DNA from: a virus
IMG/VR virus record: IMGVR_UViG_3300031997_000001
Span: 124,001 to 188,000 of that record
Reading direction: 5' to 3' (one strand)
DNA length: 64,000 nucleotides
Shown: positions 17,274 to 25,385 of the stretch, in pieces
Position numbering within the stretch: the stretch's first letter is position 1
Layout of the letters: every line of letters starts with the position of its first letter
Translations under genes and position numbers: made by a program
The notes under the pieces: generated by a model
Told to the model about the DNA's origin: nothing
The model's database searches: none
Seen by the model: the letters and a program-made list of their open reading frames with translations, nothing else

Positions 17274-17851
17274 AGGCGGACTGCCTTAACGAAGCCCACG
17301 CTCTCCGGAGGATTAATGACCTTGATGATCTTCCAGTCCTTGGAATTTTCTATGATGGGCCGGAGCAACCGCATCTTCTCCGTGTTCCAGTCATGGGCCA
17401 TGAAGATGGACCCAGGATGTAAGAAGGGCTCGAACATGGTGAGTTCCGCTACGGATTCTTCCGCGTTCTCCGCTCCGTCCAGGAACACGATATCCACAGA
17501 CTTGCCAGCTAGTACTGGAGGGAAGACCTGGAGGCTGTTACCCAGATAGAACTTGACAAGGGGGAGCAACTCCGGAAATTCCCGTTGATAATTCTTGACT
17601 GCCTGCCCGTGCATGGCCGCATCGGTTTCTGACGTATGGAGCTCGCCGGAACCGTTCTTCTGGAGACCCTTAGCCAGGAAGAAGGTGCTTCCGCCGCCCA
17701 GCCAAGTCCCGACTTCGAAGATGACCTTTGGTTTGGATTCCAGCACTGTCTCGTACAGGCAGGTCCGATCCGCGTTATAGAGCTGGCCGATCCAGCCCAC
17801 GGCACCTGGAGTCGTGCACATGACGCCATTTGGACAGATCTCGATGGTCAT
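17270..17851 (-). CDS. Methyltransferase (MT-A70-unlike, family 24 type)
   Basis: 193 residues. VIFEVGTWLGGGSTFFLAK is motif I of the methyltransferase-24/cephalosporin-hydroxylase group, with HTSETDAA for strand 2 and DIVFLDGAENAEESV for the metal-binding or catalytic Asp. HDW near 155 fits the family metal site. Likely O-methylation of a sugar hydroxyl, but the substrate is not visible. Confidence 0.8.
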   Translation of the reverse strand: MTIEICPNGVMCTTPGAVGWIGQLYNADRTCLYETVLESKPKVIFEVGTWLGGGSTFFLAKGLQKNGSGELHTSETDAAMHGQAVKNYQREFPELLPLVKFYLGNSLQVFPPVLAGKSVDIVFLDGAENAEESVAELTMFEPFLHPGSIFMAHDWNTEKMRLLRPIIENSKDWKIIKVINPPESVGFVKAVRL

Positions 17852-18501
17852 CTGTTCCTCGTCATGAAGTAGACGACGTAGTTCGTGAGCTTCCCGCCGA
17901 TTGACGTCGGCTCGAGCGTGAAGCCCTGTCGCCGGATGATCTCCGCAAGCTTAGCCGAGCTGAGGGTACTTGCGAAGGCCCCTGCGTGGGCAAGCCCGTC
18001 TGTCGGTATCCAGCGTAGATACTCGTCACCAGGAGTAAGGAACCAGGACACGACCGACAGGAGCTTCGTGCGCTTGAGTAAGTTCTCGAAGGCTTCATAA
18101 CACTTGTCGGCTGCCTGGTGCTCTAGGACTCCTCGCACGTAAGTTATCTCAAACTGTGGATGATCATTGGCGAAGAAATCCTCGGTCTTGAAGTCATATC
18201 CAGGGTAAGTCTTGATCGCGTAATCCACAAACTGTTTCGTAACGTCAAACCCGTGATACTCTATAATCCCATCGTCATGCTTCTCTTTGAAGAAGGCTTC
18301 GAAGTCCCGACACTGACCAAACCCGGCCTCCGCAAGGGACAAGGGGCTAAACCGCGGACTTTTATTGATCCACTGCTTTATCTTCTCGTAGGCGAGGGTC
18401 CTATCTGGCTCTTCGAACGAATAAGCCAGGAAACCTTTCCAATCCTGCTCGCTGATGGGCGCCTGCCAAGCTACCTTGAAGTCCTTGCTCATTTTATCCA
18501 C
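17848..18501 (-). CDS. SAM-dependent methyltransferase-like protein
   Basis: 217 residues, overlapping both neighbours by a few bases. LAEAGFGQCRDFEAF resembles motif I, EYHGFDVT the end of strand 2, and ITYVRGVLEHQ the motif before the catalytic region, in line with class I methyltransferases. Weaker than the three neighbours. Start could also be the ATG three codons in. Confidence 0.75.
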   Translation of the reverse strand: MDKMSKDFKVAWQAPISEQDWKGFLAYSFEEPDRTLAYEKIKQWINKSPRFSPLSLAEAGFGQCRDFEAFFKEKHDDGIIEYHGFDVTKQFVDYAIKTYPGYDFKTEDFFANDHPQFEITYVRGVLEHQAADKCYEAFENLLKRTKLLSVVSWFLTPGDEYLRWIPTDGLAHAGAFASTLSSAKLAEIIRRQGFTLEPTSIGGKLTNYVVYFMTRNR

Positions 18502-19561
18502 CTATGGTCTTTAAGGCCTCAGCCCAGGAACCTCTGATGGTAATCTTTCTGAGCGCATTAAATTCTGCCATCTGTCGGCTTATGGTCTGACGATCCACGG
18601 TCTCAAATTTGCTCTTCAGATCCGCAAACGATGAGAACTGCTGGACGTGAGGGAGCTGATAATAGTCATAATACTTCATCCAGGTCCTGATGCCCTTGAG
18701 ATTCGAGTAGTCGTTCGGGTCTGGCAAGTCCTGCCTGACGCCCTTGATGCGGGAGCCAGGTCCGAGCTTGAAGTATCCGTTCCACGTGAGCTCCGTCAGG
18801 ACGCCATGTCTCAGGGCTAGATCGAGCAGGAAATCTGGGGTCGGCACGTACAGCGGCACGTTCATCGAATAGTGCTCAAAGAACGACATGAGGGAACAGT
18901 TGTAAGGGATGTGTATCATGCCCGGATGCTTCACGAGATCCGACCACTGATACTTTCCGTAGGCTGACCGGACTGGCACAGCCCCCGTTGCCGCAGCGCA
19001 TTCTGCCACGGCCCCCGGGCCTCTGCAGTCCATAATGAGATTGCCTGCGCGTTCCGGCTTCCAGGTCACCCCGCAGTAATCGCACATGCTGGGGATGTAC
19101 AGCGGCCTGATCCCCGTAAAATAGTGGAAGTATTCCTGGTCATAAACGCTATTGGAGACGACCAGAAGCTTCCCGGCCGCATGCATCCTCTGGTAGAAGG
19201 CATTCAGGCGCTGCCAGCCAGCCGGATTATCATGGTAGGGATACTCGTACCGGATCGGCATGTATACGATGATGGGCTTGTTGAAGCGCTCGTAGATCTG
19301 GGCAAGAGATGGTGGGTAGGTAACGATGAAGCCATCAAAGCTGGCAAGCTGGTCCTTGCAGGCATTATAGAACTGATCCGCCGATACATCCCGCCAGGTC
19401 TGCGTGTTGACGGGGCCGAACCCAGCCGCCGGCGTCCTCCCCAGGACCCAGCTATGGCCGGACATATTGACAGAGACGACCTGATGCCCCAGGCTTTGGA
19501 GGGTCCTGGAAAGGTCCTCGATGACGGAGACGTGCATGTCGATGTTGAAGAACTTCATCAT
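18494..19561 (-). CDS. Glycosyltransferase-like protein, GT-B fold
   Basis: 355 residues. Starts with a Rossmann-like strand (MKFFNIDMHVSVIEDL, HQVVSVNMSGH). FDGFIVTYPPSLAQIYERFN and KPIIVYMPIRYEYPY resemble the first domain of GT-B enzymes. The middle has GKLLVVSNSVYDQEY. The C-terminal nucleotide-sugar motif is not obvious, so a divergent transferase or related sugar enzyme is possible. Confidence 0.65.
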   Translation of the reverse strand: MMKFFNIDMHVSVIEDLSRTLQSLGHQVVSVNMSGHSWVLGRTPAAGFGPVNTQTWRDVSADQFYNACKDQLASFDGFIVTYPPSLAQIYERFNKPIIVYMPIRYEYPYHDNPAGWQRLNAFYQRMHAAGKLLVVSNSVYDQEYFHYFTGIRPLYIPSMCDYCGVTWKPERAGNLIMDCRGPGAVAECAAATGAVPVRSAYGKYQWSDLVKHPGMIHIPYNCSLMSFFEHYSMNVPLYVPTPDFLLDLALRHGVLTELTWNGYFKLGPGSRIKGVRQDLPDPNDYSNLKGIRTWMKYYDYYQLPHVQQFSSFADLKSKFETVDRQTISRQMAEFNALRKITIRGSWAEALKTIGG

Positions 19562-20247
19562 TTGAGCTTTTCTGCAAGGGGAAGTCCGCGCCGCCTATAA
19601 TATGTACCTCTATCCACGTCCGCAAGGGCCTTTGTCCGTTCGTCAAAGCCGTCTGCCGGACGCTTATTGGCAGCCCAATGGACGTGCTCGAACGTCGGCT
19701 GGTCCAGCCTTCTCAGGTTCTTCAAGAGGCCGAGCTCTGCCAGGACGTCATAGAGCTCTGTGTCCGAGAACATGTGGTGGTAGGCAGGATGGTAAATGAT
19801 CCGGTTCAGCCTTAACAGGCAGTTATATGTCATGATGGGGAGGGTCACGCTCGGTTCCGTCTGGTAGCCGTCGTTGACCAGCAGGCAGCCGTCGAATCCA
19901 TCAAAGTGCTTAGCCATCCAGGTGTTCCACGACTTGATCGGCCTGAAGTCGTCAGAAGCGAGGATGACGATGTCCTCCGGCTTAGCCTGGAAGGATTTTG
20001 CTAGGATGGAAGTCGGATACGTCGCACCCGATCGCGTGTTCCCGACGACTAGGACCTCGACGTTCGGCACGCCGACCAGCATGGAGAGAACTTCTGCCTT
20101 CTGCACGTCGACGTTTACGGCTATCTTGACGACGACGTTTTGGGGCTGGTCTGCCAGGTTTAGCCAGGAGCCAGGCGCCCGTTTCAGTGCATTGGCGCAC
20201 CAGTTTGGTCGGATCGTGGGCCAGAGGATGTACGCGTCCCTTGCCAT
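19558..20247 (-). CDS. GT-A-like glycosyltransferase (paralogue of 20801-21481)
   Basis: 229 residues from ATG at 20247 (MARDAYILWPTIRPNW). Shares with the 20801 gene the start ILWPTIRP, a DDF (VILASDDFRPI) that fits the DXD-type metal site, the pattern LPIMTYNCLLRLNRIIYHPAYHH and SDTELYDVL. The upstream extension of the frame lies in the neighbouring gene and is ignored; the A of the ATG overlaps the neighbour's TAA or TAG. Confidence 0.75.
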   Translation of the reverse strand: MARDAYILWPTIRPNWCANALKRAPGSWLNLADQPQNVVVKIAVNVDVQKAEVLSMLVGVPNVEVLVVGNTRSGATYPTSILAKSFQAKPEDIVILASDDFRPIKSWNTWMAKHFDGFDGCLLVNDGYQTEPSVTLPIMTYNCLLRLNRIIYHPAYHHMFSDTELYDVLAELGLLKNLRRLDQPTFEHVHWAANKRPADGFDERTKALADVDRGTYYRRRGLPLAEKLK

Positions 20248-20822
20248 TAGAATGCAGCCCCCGCGCATCGCAGGCCGCCCTGGGGGTTGCTGCGTGCCGT
20301 TACCAGGACCGCATTGAGCGTAGTGATCTGGTTCCCTTCCCGCCACCTGTTCGCGACTGCGATCTTGTCGAAGTACATCTGGTCGTGGCAATTGCAAGGG
20401 AGCCAGGTGGGAGTCACGAATTGACTGCGGACCATGACCTCAGGCGTCGCGAATGAGAAGTTCGTCTCTGCACCCGTCTGCATCCCGCAGTGTGCCATCA
20501 TGATGCCTGGATTCTGAAAGATTGCGTTGAACATCTCGAGGTACTTGGGGTGCATCACGTCGTCATCGTCGAAGAAGCAGGTCAGCTCACCTTTTATGTG
20601 CTGGACGCCGAAGTTTCGGGCATGGCTAGCGCCGCGCTTCTCGTTGTAGACGAAGTACTTGATTCTGGGATAAGGCTTTACGGCCTCATGGTAGTCGCTA
20701 CCAAAGTTGTCGACCAGGATGAGTTCCCAGTCCGCAAACGTCTGATTATGGATGTGGCATATGGTGTCGCCTATGATATGCTTGCGCTGGAACGTGGGCA
20801 TTATGATGGAAAACCGGGGCAT
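20247..20822 (-). CDS. Family 2 glycosyltransferase
   Basis: 191 residues. FSIIMPTFQR (nucleotide-sugar strand), NQTFADWELILVDNFGSD, KRGASHARNFG and CFFDDDDVMHPKYLE (the DXD site) are the standard GT2 order. Short for a GT2 enzyme, with only the catalytic domain. It sits between the two paralogous GT-A-like genes, so the three probably build one glycan. Confidence 0.88.
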   Translation of the reverse strand: MPRFSIIMPTFQRKHIIGDTICHIHNQTFADWELILVDNFGSDYHEAVKPYPRIKYFVYNEKRGASHARNFGVQHIKGELTCFFDDDDVMHPKYLEMFNAIFQNPGIMMAHCGMQTGAETNFSFATPEVMVRSQFVTPTWLPCNCHDQMYFDKIAVANRWREGNQITTLNAVLVTARSNPQGGLRCAGAAF

Positions 20823-21481
20823 TTGAGTCTCTCGCTTATGGGGAGTTTCATTCTGGCCTGGAACGTCATGAGATCCCGGTCCATGAGAGCAATACCGACG
20901 GCGTCGTACTGATCCTGTGGCCGTAAACCGTGCGAAGGGTGCTTATGAATAAATTTGGGTCCAGCCGTGATCTTGAGGAGTTGTAGGGCTATGAGGTTCT
21001 GGTAGAGTTCCGCATCCGAGTACTGCCAATGGTAAGCAGGGTGGTAGATTGCTTTGTTGAGCTTCTTGAGGCAGTTGTAGGACATGACGGGGAGCGCGAT
21101 GATTCCGGGGTCTGATTCCAGGCGGAGAATGTCCGCAACCATGAGCCCGCCATCAAAAGACTGGAACATGCTGACCAGCCATTCGTCCCAACCCTCCGGT
21201 GGATAAAAGTCGTCGGAGATGAGCAAGACGATCGGGTTGTCTGGACACTCCAGGGCCTGTGTGATGCAGAAGGCGGCGTGTACGGGGCCAGGTTTGTTCG
21301 TTCCGACGATGATCACGTCCTGGAAGTCATTGAGCTCTGCCCTCTGGATAGGCGTGTTGACCGCGATATGCGTGGTAATGGGGTACTTCTTGCTGGAATT
21401 ATGTATCCAGCACCGATGCGTCTCCCGCATCATCTGGGGGCGGATCGTGGGCCAGACAAAGATGAATCGCGCGTCGGCCAT
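20801..21481 (-). CDS. GT-A-like glycosyltransferase (paralogue of 19558-20247)
   Basis: 226 residues. IFVWPTIRPQ at the start, IVLLISDDFYPPEGW for the DXD-type site, LPVMSYNCLKKLNKAIYHPAYHW and SDAELYQNL are shared with the 19558 gene. It overlaps the GT2 gene by 22 bases. First gene of the minus-strand glycan run; an A/T-rich stretch lies upstream. Confidence 0.75.
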   Translation of the reverse strand: MADARFIFVWPTIRPQMMRETHRCWIHNSSKKYPITTHIAVNTPIQRAELNDFQDVIIVGTNKPGPVHAAFCITQALECPDNPIVLLISDDFYPPEGWDEWLVSMFQSFDGGLMVADILRLESDPGIIALPVMSYNCLKKLNKAIYHPAYHWQYSDAELYQNLIALQLLKITAGPKFIHKHPSHGLRPQDQYDAVGIALMDRDLMTFQARMKLPISERLKCPGFPS

Positions 21482-21660
21482 TCTTTAGTTACTATAAGGG
21501 ATTCTCTATTTTATTTTCGCGTGTGCAATACGGAGCCTTATTTCGAGATACTTTTCCCTCCTGGCCGGAGGTGGTACGTCTCCATCCCACAAGACTGAAG
21601 TGGGAAAGGCTACATCAGGATAGACTAAGCCTGGATGCGTAGGCTACGGATACGATCCGG
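21482..21660. other. Intergenic region with small hairpins
   Basis: 179 bases without a gene. Read on the minus strand it holds short stems (CCCAC/GTGGG near 21,580, CCTCC/GGAGG near 21,560) and an A/T-rich stretch just before the 21,481 start. No clear promoter hexamers. It separates the early-type operons on the right from the glycan island on the left. Confidence 0.5.
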
Positions 21661-22101
21661 CTACTTCCTGGTAGGATCTGGCGTGGTGCTCTCGGCGCGG
21701 ATAGGAGCTTGCTCTTCGATGATAATTACGTCTTTAACAGCAGGCGGCGGATAGAGCTGGTTCCGGATCGGATAATTCTGGAGGCGCACGAGCTTGTAAG
21801 TCTCAGGGGCTTCACCGGGCCGCATGTCGCGCGTAAGATAGGACAGTCCAGGATCAGGAATTCCGTGGTTCGTAGACTTGTATGTGAGTTCGTACTGGAC
21901 TAGCTTCTGGCCCGGCGGCAGTCGGACGGTCGCTGACGGCCGGACGACCAGATTCTGATCTGTAACAACCTGCTGGACTCGAGCAGACTCGGGCCGCAGG
22001 GGCCGCAGATACTCTAAAATTCCACCAAGAATAAAGATCACGAAGATCGCGACCATGCCGATGATGACGGAGGCGGTATATGGTATCTTAACGCTTGGCA
22101 T
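21661..22101 (-). CDS. Single-pass membrane protein of unknown function
   Basis: 146 residues. Residues about 10-32 are one transmembrane helix (ASVIIGMVAIFVIFILGGIL). The rest is a Pro-rich soluble region with RLPPGQKLVQYELTYKS. The topology is probably N-in, with most of the protein outside. Overlaps the next gene by one base. Confidence 0.7.
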   Translation of the reverse strand: MPSVKIPYTASVIIGMVAIFVIFILGGILEYLRPLRPESARVQQVVTDQNLVVRPSATVRLPPGQKLVQYELTYKSTNHGIPDPGLSYLTRDMRPGEAPETYKLVRLQNYPIRNQLYPPPAVKDVIIIEEQAPIRAESTTPDPTRK

Positions 22102-22394
22102 TACGCGCCTCCTTCAAGCTTTACCTGATGCAGGACCTTCCCGTGATGCGTACAGCAGATCTCTCGGATCGTCAATCCCGTCATCTTGAACGATAGCGAG
22201 GCCTCGCACAGCGTGCAGATGCGAAGGGCCTCAAGGCCGAGAATTCGCGTATTCCACCAGCCTTCGGCACCGCAGCAGTGGCAGGGGTGCGTGGGTGCTA
22301 GCTTACGCGTCTTCTTCCTCCGCCAGACCATGATCACCATGACGATGAAGACGATTGCGAAGAGCCCGCCGATCCCCAGCAGGAACTTCATCAT
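22101..22394 (-). CDS. Membrane-anchored zinc-ribbon protein
   Basis: 97 residues from ATG at 22394 (a second ATG follows directly). Residues 2-23 are a transmembrane helix (LLGIGGLFAIVFIVMVIMVW) followed by RRKKTRK, so the rest faces the cytoplasm. HPCHCCG and ICTLCEA form a C..C/C..C ribbon; CCTHHG gives further ligands. Function unknown. Confidence 0.7.
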   Translation of the reverse strand: MMKFLLGIGGLFAIVFIVMVIMVWRRKKTRKLAPTHPCHCCGAEGWWNTRILGLEALRICTLCEASLSFKMTGLTIREICCTHHGKVLHQVKLEGGA

Positions 22395-22665
22395 GTCGCA
22401 ATTTCCTTTGCCCACTTGACGCAAGCGGGCTTGTCCCAGAAGGCAGCCTTCTGAGCTTTGAGGTCCATGCCTTCCAGCTTGAGAACTTCGCTGGTCCGGT
22501 CGCCGGGACGCATTTGGCAAAGCAGTCCTGTGCAGCTGTGCGCGTGATCTTGATGTATGCGAAACCTTCCAGGTCCAAATGGGCTGCAATGATCTGGAGC
22601 TGGTCCTCCAGCTTCATGCGGACCAGCTCAGGATCGATGTGTCCGTCCCGATCGGTTTTTGGCAT
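22391..22665 (-). pseudogene. Small gene with apparent frameshift
   Basis: The ATG at 22665 gives a convincing N-terminal half (MPKTDRDGHIDPELVRMK to GFAYIKITRTAAQ). Its frame then runs into the next gene in an improbable sequence. Another frame supplies a convincing end, QMRPGDRTSEVLKLEG to WDKPACVKWAKEIAT, with TGA overlapping the next ATG in the usual way. An indel near 22,510-22,540 would join them. It could instead be two small genes, with an ATG at about 22,514 for the second. Confidence 0.45.
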
Positions 22666-22666
22666 G

Positions 22667-22828
22667 TTATGGTTCCAGTTTGCGGACGGTGCCCCCGAGC
22701 GGTTGCTTTGGTTTCGGTTCCCGGCTGCCAATTGCTTCCTTGGTAAGCATAAAAATGCCCCAGCCATCCAGAAGACCAAAGACAATAATAATGGCTATTC
22801 CTATGATCTCGACGACTGCAGGGCTCAT
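22667..22828 (-). CDS. Small membrane protein (53 residues)
   Basis: ATG at 22828 to TAA at 22667. Residues 4-28 are hydrophobic (VVEIIGIAIIIVFGLLDGW), followed by a Lys/Pro-rich tail. The stop lies just before the ATG at 22665. Function unknown. Confidence 0.65.
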   Translation of the reverse strand: MSPAVVEIIGIAIIIVFGLLDGWGIFMLTKEAIGSREPKPKQPLGGTVRKLEP

Positions 22829-22838
22829 GTTTGCTTGT

Positions 22839-23006
22839 TTATGTGCAGCGCGTTTTCTTCAAGGCCCTTAGAGACACTCCGGGCCGGGTGTCTGCTACTG
22901 GCCGGTGCGGCGGGACCGGCGGTACCTGTTCCGGCGATTCTGGCGATTTGTCGACTCTAACCCTGCAACGCCTACCGCACCGTGGGCATATCACGGTCAC
23001 TTCCAT
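22839..23006 (-). CDS. Small CxxC protein (55 residues)
   Basis: ATG at 23006 to TAA at 22839. The start VICPRCGRRCRV gives a half zinc-ribbon with a third Cys; the middle is Pro-rich and one more Cys lies at the end. It lies between two other tiny genes on the same strand with short gaps. Confidence 0.55.
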   Translation of the reverse strand: MEVTVICPRCGRRCRVRVDKSPESPEQVPPVPPHRPVADTRPGVSLRALKKTRCT

Positions 23007-23016
23007 GGCCAATCCC

Positions 23017-23265
23017 TCACTTGAATCTCCTCACGGTCAGGGCTACGACCGTCTCGTGTCCTGTCTCCTTCAGGTGCTTCTCGGCGGCATCGAAGGCGCA
23101 GGCTGGGATGTCCATGTTCCTTTCCAGTGAGGCTTCACCTGCCTCGTCGATTGTTCTCTTGCACGTGACCTCTTCAGCGGGAAAGACATTGAGCGCTCTT
23201 CCGCTGATCACGTCGACGACCAGGATTAGCGGCATTTCCCTTTTCACGACTTGCGGGTCGGCCAT
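23017..23265 (-). CDS. Hypothetical protein
   Basis: 82 residues (an internal ATG at 23235 with AAGGGA upstream is also possible). ILVVDVISGRALNVF and VVALTVRRFK are strands around a charged helical middle; two Cys are present. No family recognised. Confidence 0.65.
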   Translation of the reverse strand: MADPQVVKREMPLILVVDVISGRALNVFPAEEVTCKRTIDEAGEASLERNMDIPACAFDAAEKHLKETGHETVVALTVRRFK

Positions 23266-23365
23266 TTTTCACCCCCATGCAGATCCGCACGAGCAGACCC
23301 GCATTGTCTCCCATCAGCTTGTCCTTGTCGATCTTCTTGGCACAGTAGAATATTTCCCGCCCCAT
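23174..23365 (-). CDS. Possible small protein
   Basis: 63 residues from ATG at 23365. The first 35 residues (MGREIFYCAKKIDKDKLMG onward) look like protein; the rest overlaps the neighbour's start in a low-quality sequence. Either a short gene with a long overlap, or the end of a frameshifted one. Confidence 0.35.
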   Translation of the reverse strand: MGREIFYCAKKIDKDKLMGDNAGLLVRICMGVKNGRPASREKGNAANPGRRRDQRKSAQCLSR

Positions 23366-23825
23366 GTTTTCTGTGTTGTCCTGGTTGCGGCCGGCGCAGA
23401 ACCCCTGGCGCGATCAGATCGTCCACGAGTACATCCGGCACCTCCCGGAGAAGAAGCGGCAGGACTGGATCTGGGACAAGATCATCTATGCCGTCGAGCC
23501 TCGCCTGAAAGCGAGACAGCGCGTCCTTCCGCTCCTGCGGATTCCTCCATCCCTTGAGCTTTCCTTCCGTACGCTCCCCCCTGAGTGCCCTGTCGATGAT
23601 CGGCCTGACGGCCATGAGGTTCTTGGCGGGCACGCGGTCCAAGATCCAGTCGGCGATTCCCAACACGGCCCAGTTCTTGTCATGGGAGCCGCATAGTTCC
23701 GCGTTGCGGAAGATGCGCGCGAGAGCGAGACCCGCCTTGAACGTCTTCAGCGACCTGTTCTCAAGCGGACTAATAAAGTCGAGTGCCGTGTCGTTCGCCT
23801 GCATTCCGCATCCCCAGGACCCCAT
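23244..23825 (-). CDS. Hypothetical helical protein
   Basis: 193 residues. The first 140 look genuine, with helices such as LKTFKAGLALARIFRN, VLGIADWILDRV and the basic KGWRNPQERKDALSRFQA. After about residue 145 the sequence becomes Gln/Arg/Gly-rich and overlaps the next candidate gene, so the true end may be earlier or frameshifted. Confidence 0.6.
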   Translation of the reverse strand: MGSWGCGMQANDTALDFISPLENRSLKTFKAGLALARIFRNAELCGSHDKNWAVLGIADWILDRVPAKNLMAVRPIIDRALRGERTEGKLKGWRNPQERKDALSRFQARLDGIDDLVPDPVLPLLLREVPDVLVDDLIAPGVLRRPQPGQHRKHGAGNILLCQEDRQGQADGRQCGSARADLHGGEKWPTRKS

Positions 23826-23827
23826 AT

Positions 23828-24022
23828 TCAGCCTCCTATCTTCTCAACGGGCTCGATCTCGTCGAAGCCCACTGGCATCCAGTGACGATATCCGTTGAGC
23901 AAGACCTCTACGGGATACCGGAGACTCACGTCGACCTTCATGACCTCACCAATGCGAGGTTCCTTGCTCGCGCCCACGATGACCTTGACGGCCATCCCGA
24001 CTTTGACGTCTTCGATTTTCAT
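23828..24022 (-). CDS. Small SH3-like beta protein
   Basis: 64 residues from ATG at 24022 (AAGGGT upstream). MKIEDVKVGMAVKVIVG, GEVMKVD and YRHWMPVGFDEIEPV give the run of short strands seen in KOW/SH3-like nucleic-acid-binding domains; the assignment is by pattern only. Confidence 0.65.
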   Translation of the reverse strand: MKIEDVKVGMAVKVIVGASKEPRIGEVMKVDVSLRYPVEVLLNGYRHWMPVGFDEIEPVEKIGG

Positions 24023-24030
24023 TTCTACCC

Positions 24031-24070
24031 TTACTACGGCTTGTGGAAGATTACTACGGCTTGTGGAAGA
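24031..24070. repeat. Perfect 20-bp tandem duplication
   Basis: 24031-24050 is repeated exactly at 24051-24070. It covers the last codons and stop of the zinc protein gene at 24054, giving two TAGTAA double stops on the minus strand. It sits just upstream of the small SH3-like gene's ribosome-binding site. Most likely a recent replication slip. Confidence 0.8.
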
Positions 24071-24449
24071 AGAAGTTGCCACACCGGCAACACATCTCGA
24101 AGTCGGCCCTCACGCCGACGACGAAGGGGATCCCTTCCACTTTGAGGACTTGTCCCTTCTCCACCCGGACAATGTCGCAGGGCAGAGGCTTCTTGCATTT
24201 CTTGCAGGGCTGGCCCGCGCCGGTCGCCAGCGTGCGCTTCTCGATCTGCGCCAGGGGCGTCAGCAGCGCGGTCTTGGCCTCGGCCTCGGTGGCTGACTTC
24301 CGCTTCGCGCTCTGATCCGCAACGGGGGGCGCCGCCCTCTCCGCGGGCGAGAGGACACCGAAACCATGAGCCTCGGCGGCCGATTTCCGCTCCGCGTTCT
24401 TGTTCGCATCGGACGACCACGCCTTCGTCTTCGCCTTCGGCTCGCTCAT
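24054..24449 (-). CDS. Zinc-ribbon protein with disordered N-terminus
   Basis: 131 residues. The first 80 are Ala/Lys/Glu-rich and contain a loose repeat (AERKSAAEA, AKRKSATEA). The C-terminus has CKKCKK, then CCRCGNFFFHKP, a four-Cys ribbon. First gene behind the promoter at 24486. Confidence 0.7.
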   Translation of the reverse strand: MSEPKAKTKAWSSDANKNAERKSAAEAHGFGVLSPAERAAPPVADQSAKRKSATEAEAKTALLTPLAQIEKRTLATGAGQPCKKCKKPLPCDIVRVEKGQVLKVEGIPFVVGVRADFEMCCRCGNFFFHKP

Positions 24450-24485
24450 CTCTCCTCCTGTTTGGGTATTCTGCCCACCTACAAG

Positions 24486-24515
24486 ATTGTACCAGATTGA
24501 AATACTTGGTGGGAA
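24486..24515 (-). promoter_or_regulatory. Promoter-like site, extended -10
   Basis: On the minus strand TGGTACAAT ends at 24486, an extended -10. The -35 region is weak (TTCCCA at 24515-24510). The sequence AATTCTTCCC just upstream is shared with the site near 32150. Drives the run 24449 to about 21661. Confidence 0.5.
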
Positions 24516-24519
24516 GAAT

Positions 24520-25017
24520 TTAGACCTGCTGCTTTACTTGTGGCGTCGGATGCGGAAGCTGAATGGGTGCCGGCTTCTCTTCCGGTTCAGGTTCTAGGTG
24601 CATCGGAACTGGGTGCTCCTTCGCGTACTGCTTGGCGAGCTCGATGTCGGCCGCTTCGTCGTCCGAAGGCTTTGGCGCGTCTGCGTAAACCTCTTTGGCC
24701 GCATGGCCAAGCCTTCTACTCATCCACATATCCCGGCCGCCGTAGTGATGTGGACCCAGCTTCTCGGCACCAGCGATCTTGACGAGCTTGTGTTTCCCTG
24801 CGGGGAGCGCTGCGGGCGAGCCTTCGGGCTGCCACTCTCCGGAGATGACATGCCGCTTCTCGCCGCCCAGACCTAAGGTTGCCGGCGCGACGTAGGAAAC
24901 CGTGGCGGAGCCGTCGTTATGCCTGACCACGCCGACGGGATGCTTGCCTGCGCCTTTGATGACGCGGAAGGTCTTGGTGTCGTGGACTTCCATTAGGTAG
25001 AGGGCCTTGAGCAGCAT
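24520..25017 (-). CDS. Hypothetical protein with Pro-rich tail
   Basis: 165 residues. Residues 1-100 look like a small beta-rich domain (TFRVIKGAGKHPVGVVRH, SATVSYVAPATLGLGG). The last 35 residues are Pro/Glu/Gln-rich and probably disordered. Last gene before the promoter at 24486. Confidence 0.7.
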   Translation of the reverse strand: MLLKALYLMEVHDTKTFRVIKGAGKHPVGVVRHNDGSATVSYVAPATLGLGGEKRHVISGEWQPEGSPAALPAGKHKLVKIAGAEKLGPHHYGGRDMWMSRRLGHAAKEVYADAPKPSDDEAADIELAKQYAKEHPVPMHLEPEPEEKPAPIQLPHPTPQVKQQV

Positions 25018-25034
25018 AAGATACCTTTGCGCGA

Positions 25035-25385
25035 CTAGCAGTTGAGCGCGTCCTCGACGGCCTCCTTCGCGCTATCCAGCTCCGGCAGCCGGTCAGACAG
25101 GAACTTGCGAGCCTGTTTGACGACCTTCTTGCCGACCTTGGGGTCGCGCAGGTCGTGCTCGTCGTGGCGCGGCGCGGCTTTGTGCCAGGCCCAGATCAGG
25201 CGGCCGATCGCAGCCCTCTGGGACATTTTGGGTGCGGGCTTAGCCAGGAAGCCGGCCACGTCAAGCTCCATCAGAGCGTCATCTACCTTGTCCAGGTCGT
25301 CGTCGATGCTCTGGCACGCGATGTCGCGCCTGCTCGCAAAGAGCGTCGTGCCGTTACGGCTGTCGAGCTCTACTCGGTTCCTCAT
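25035..25385 (-). CDS. Hypothetical helical protein
   Basis: 116 residues, charged and helical throughout, with a basic AIGRLIWAWHKAAPRHDEHD segment. ATGA overlap with the gene upstream. No family recognised. Confidence 0.7.
   Translation of the reverse strand: MRNRVELDSRNGTTLFASRRDIACQSIDDDLDKVDDALMELDVAGFLAKPAPKMSQRAAIGRLIWAWHKAAPRHDEHDLRDPKVGKKVVKQARKFLSDRLPELDSAKEAVEDALNC

Noticed and set aside
22355-22960. Long + strand frame opposite several tiny genes
   Set aside because: The minus strand gives four short but well-formed genes with chained stops and starts; the + frame has no motif.
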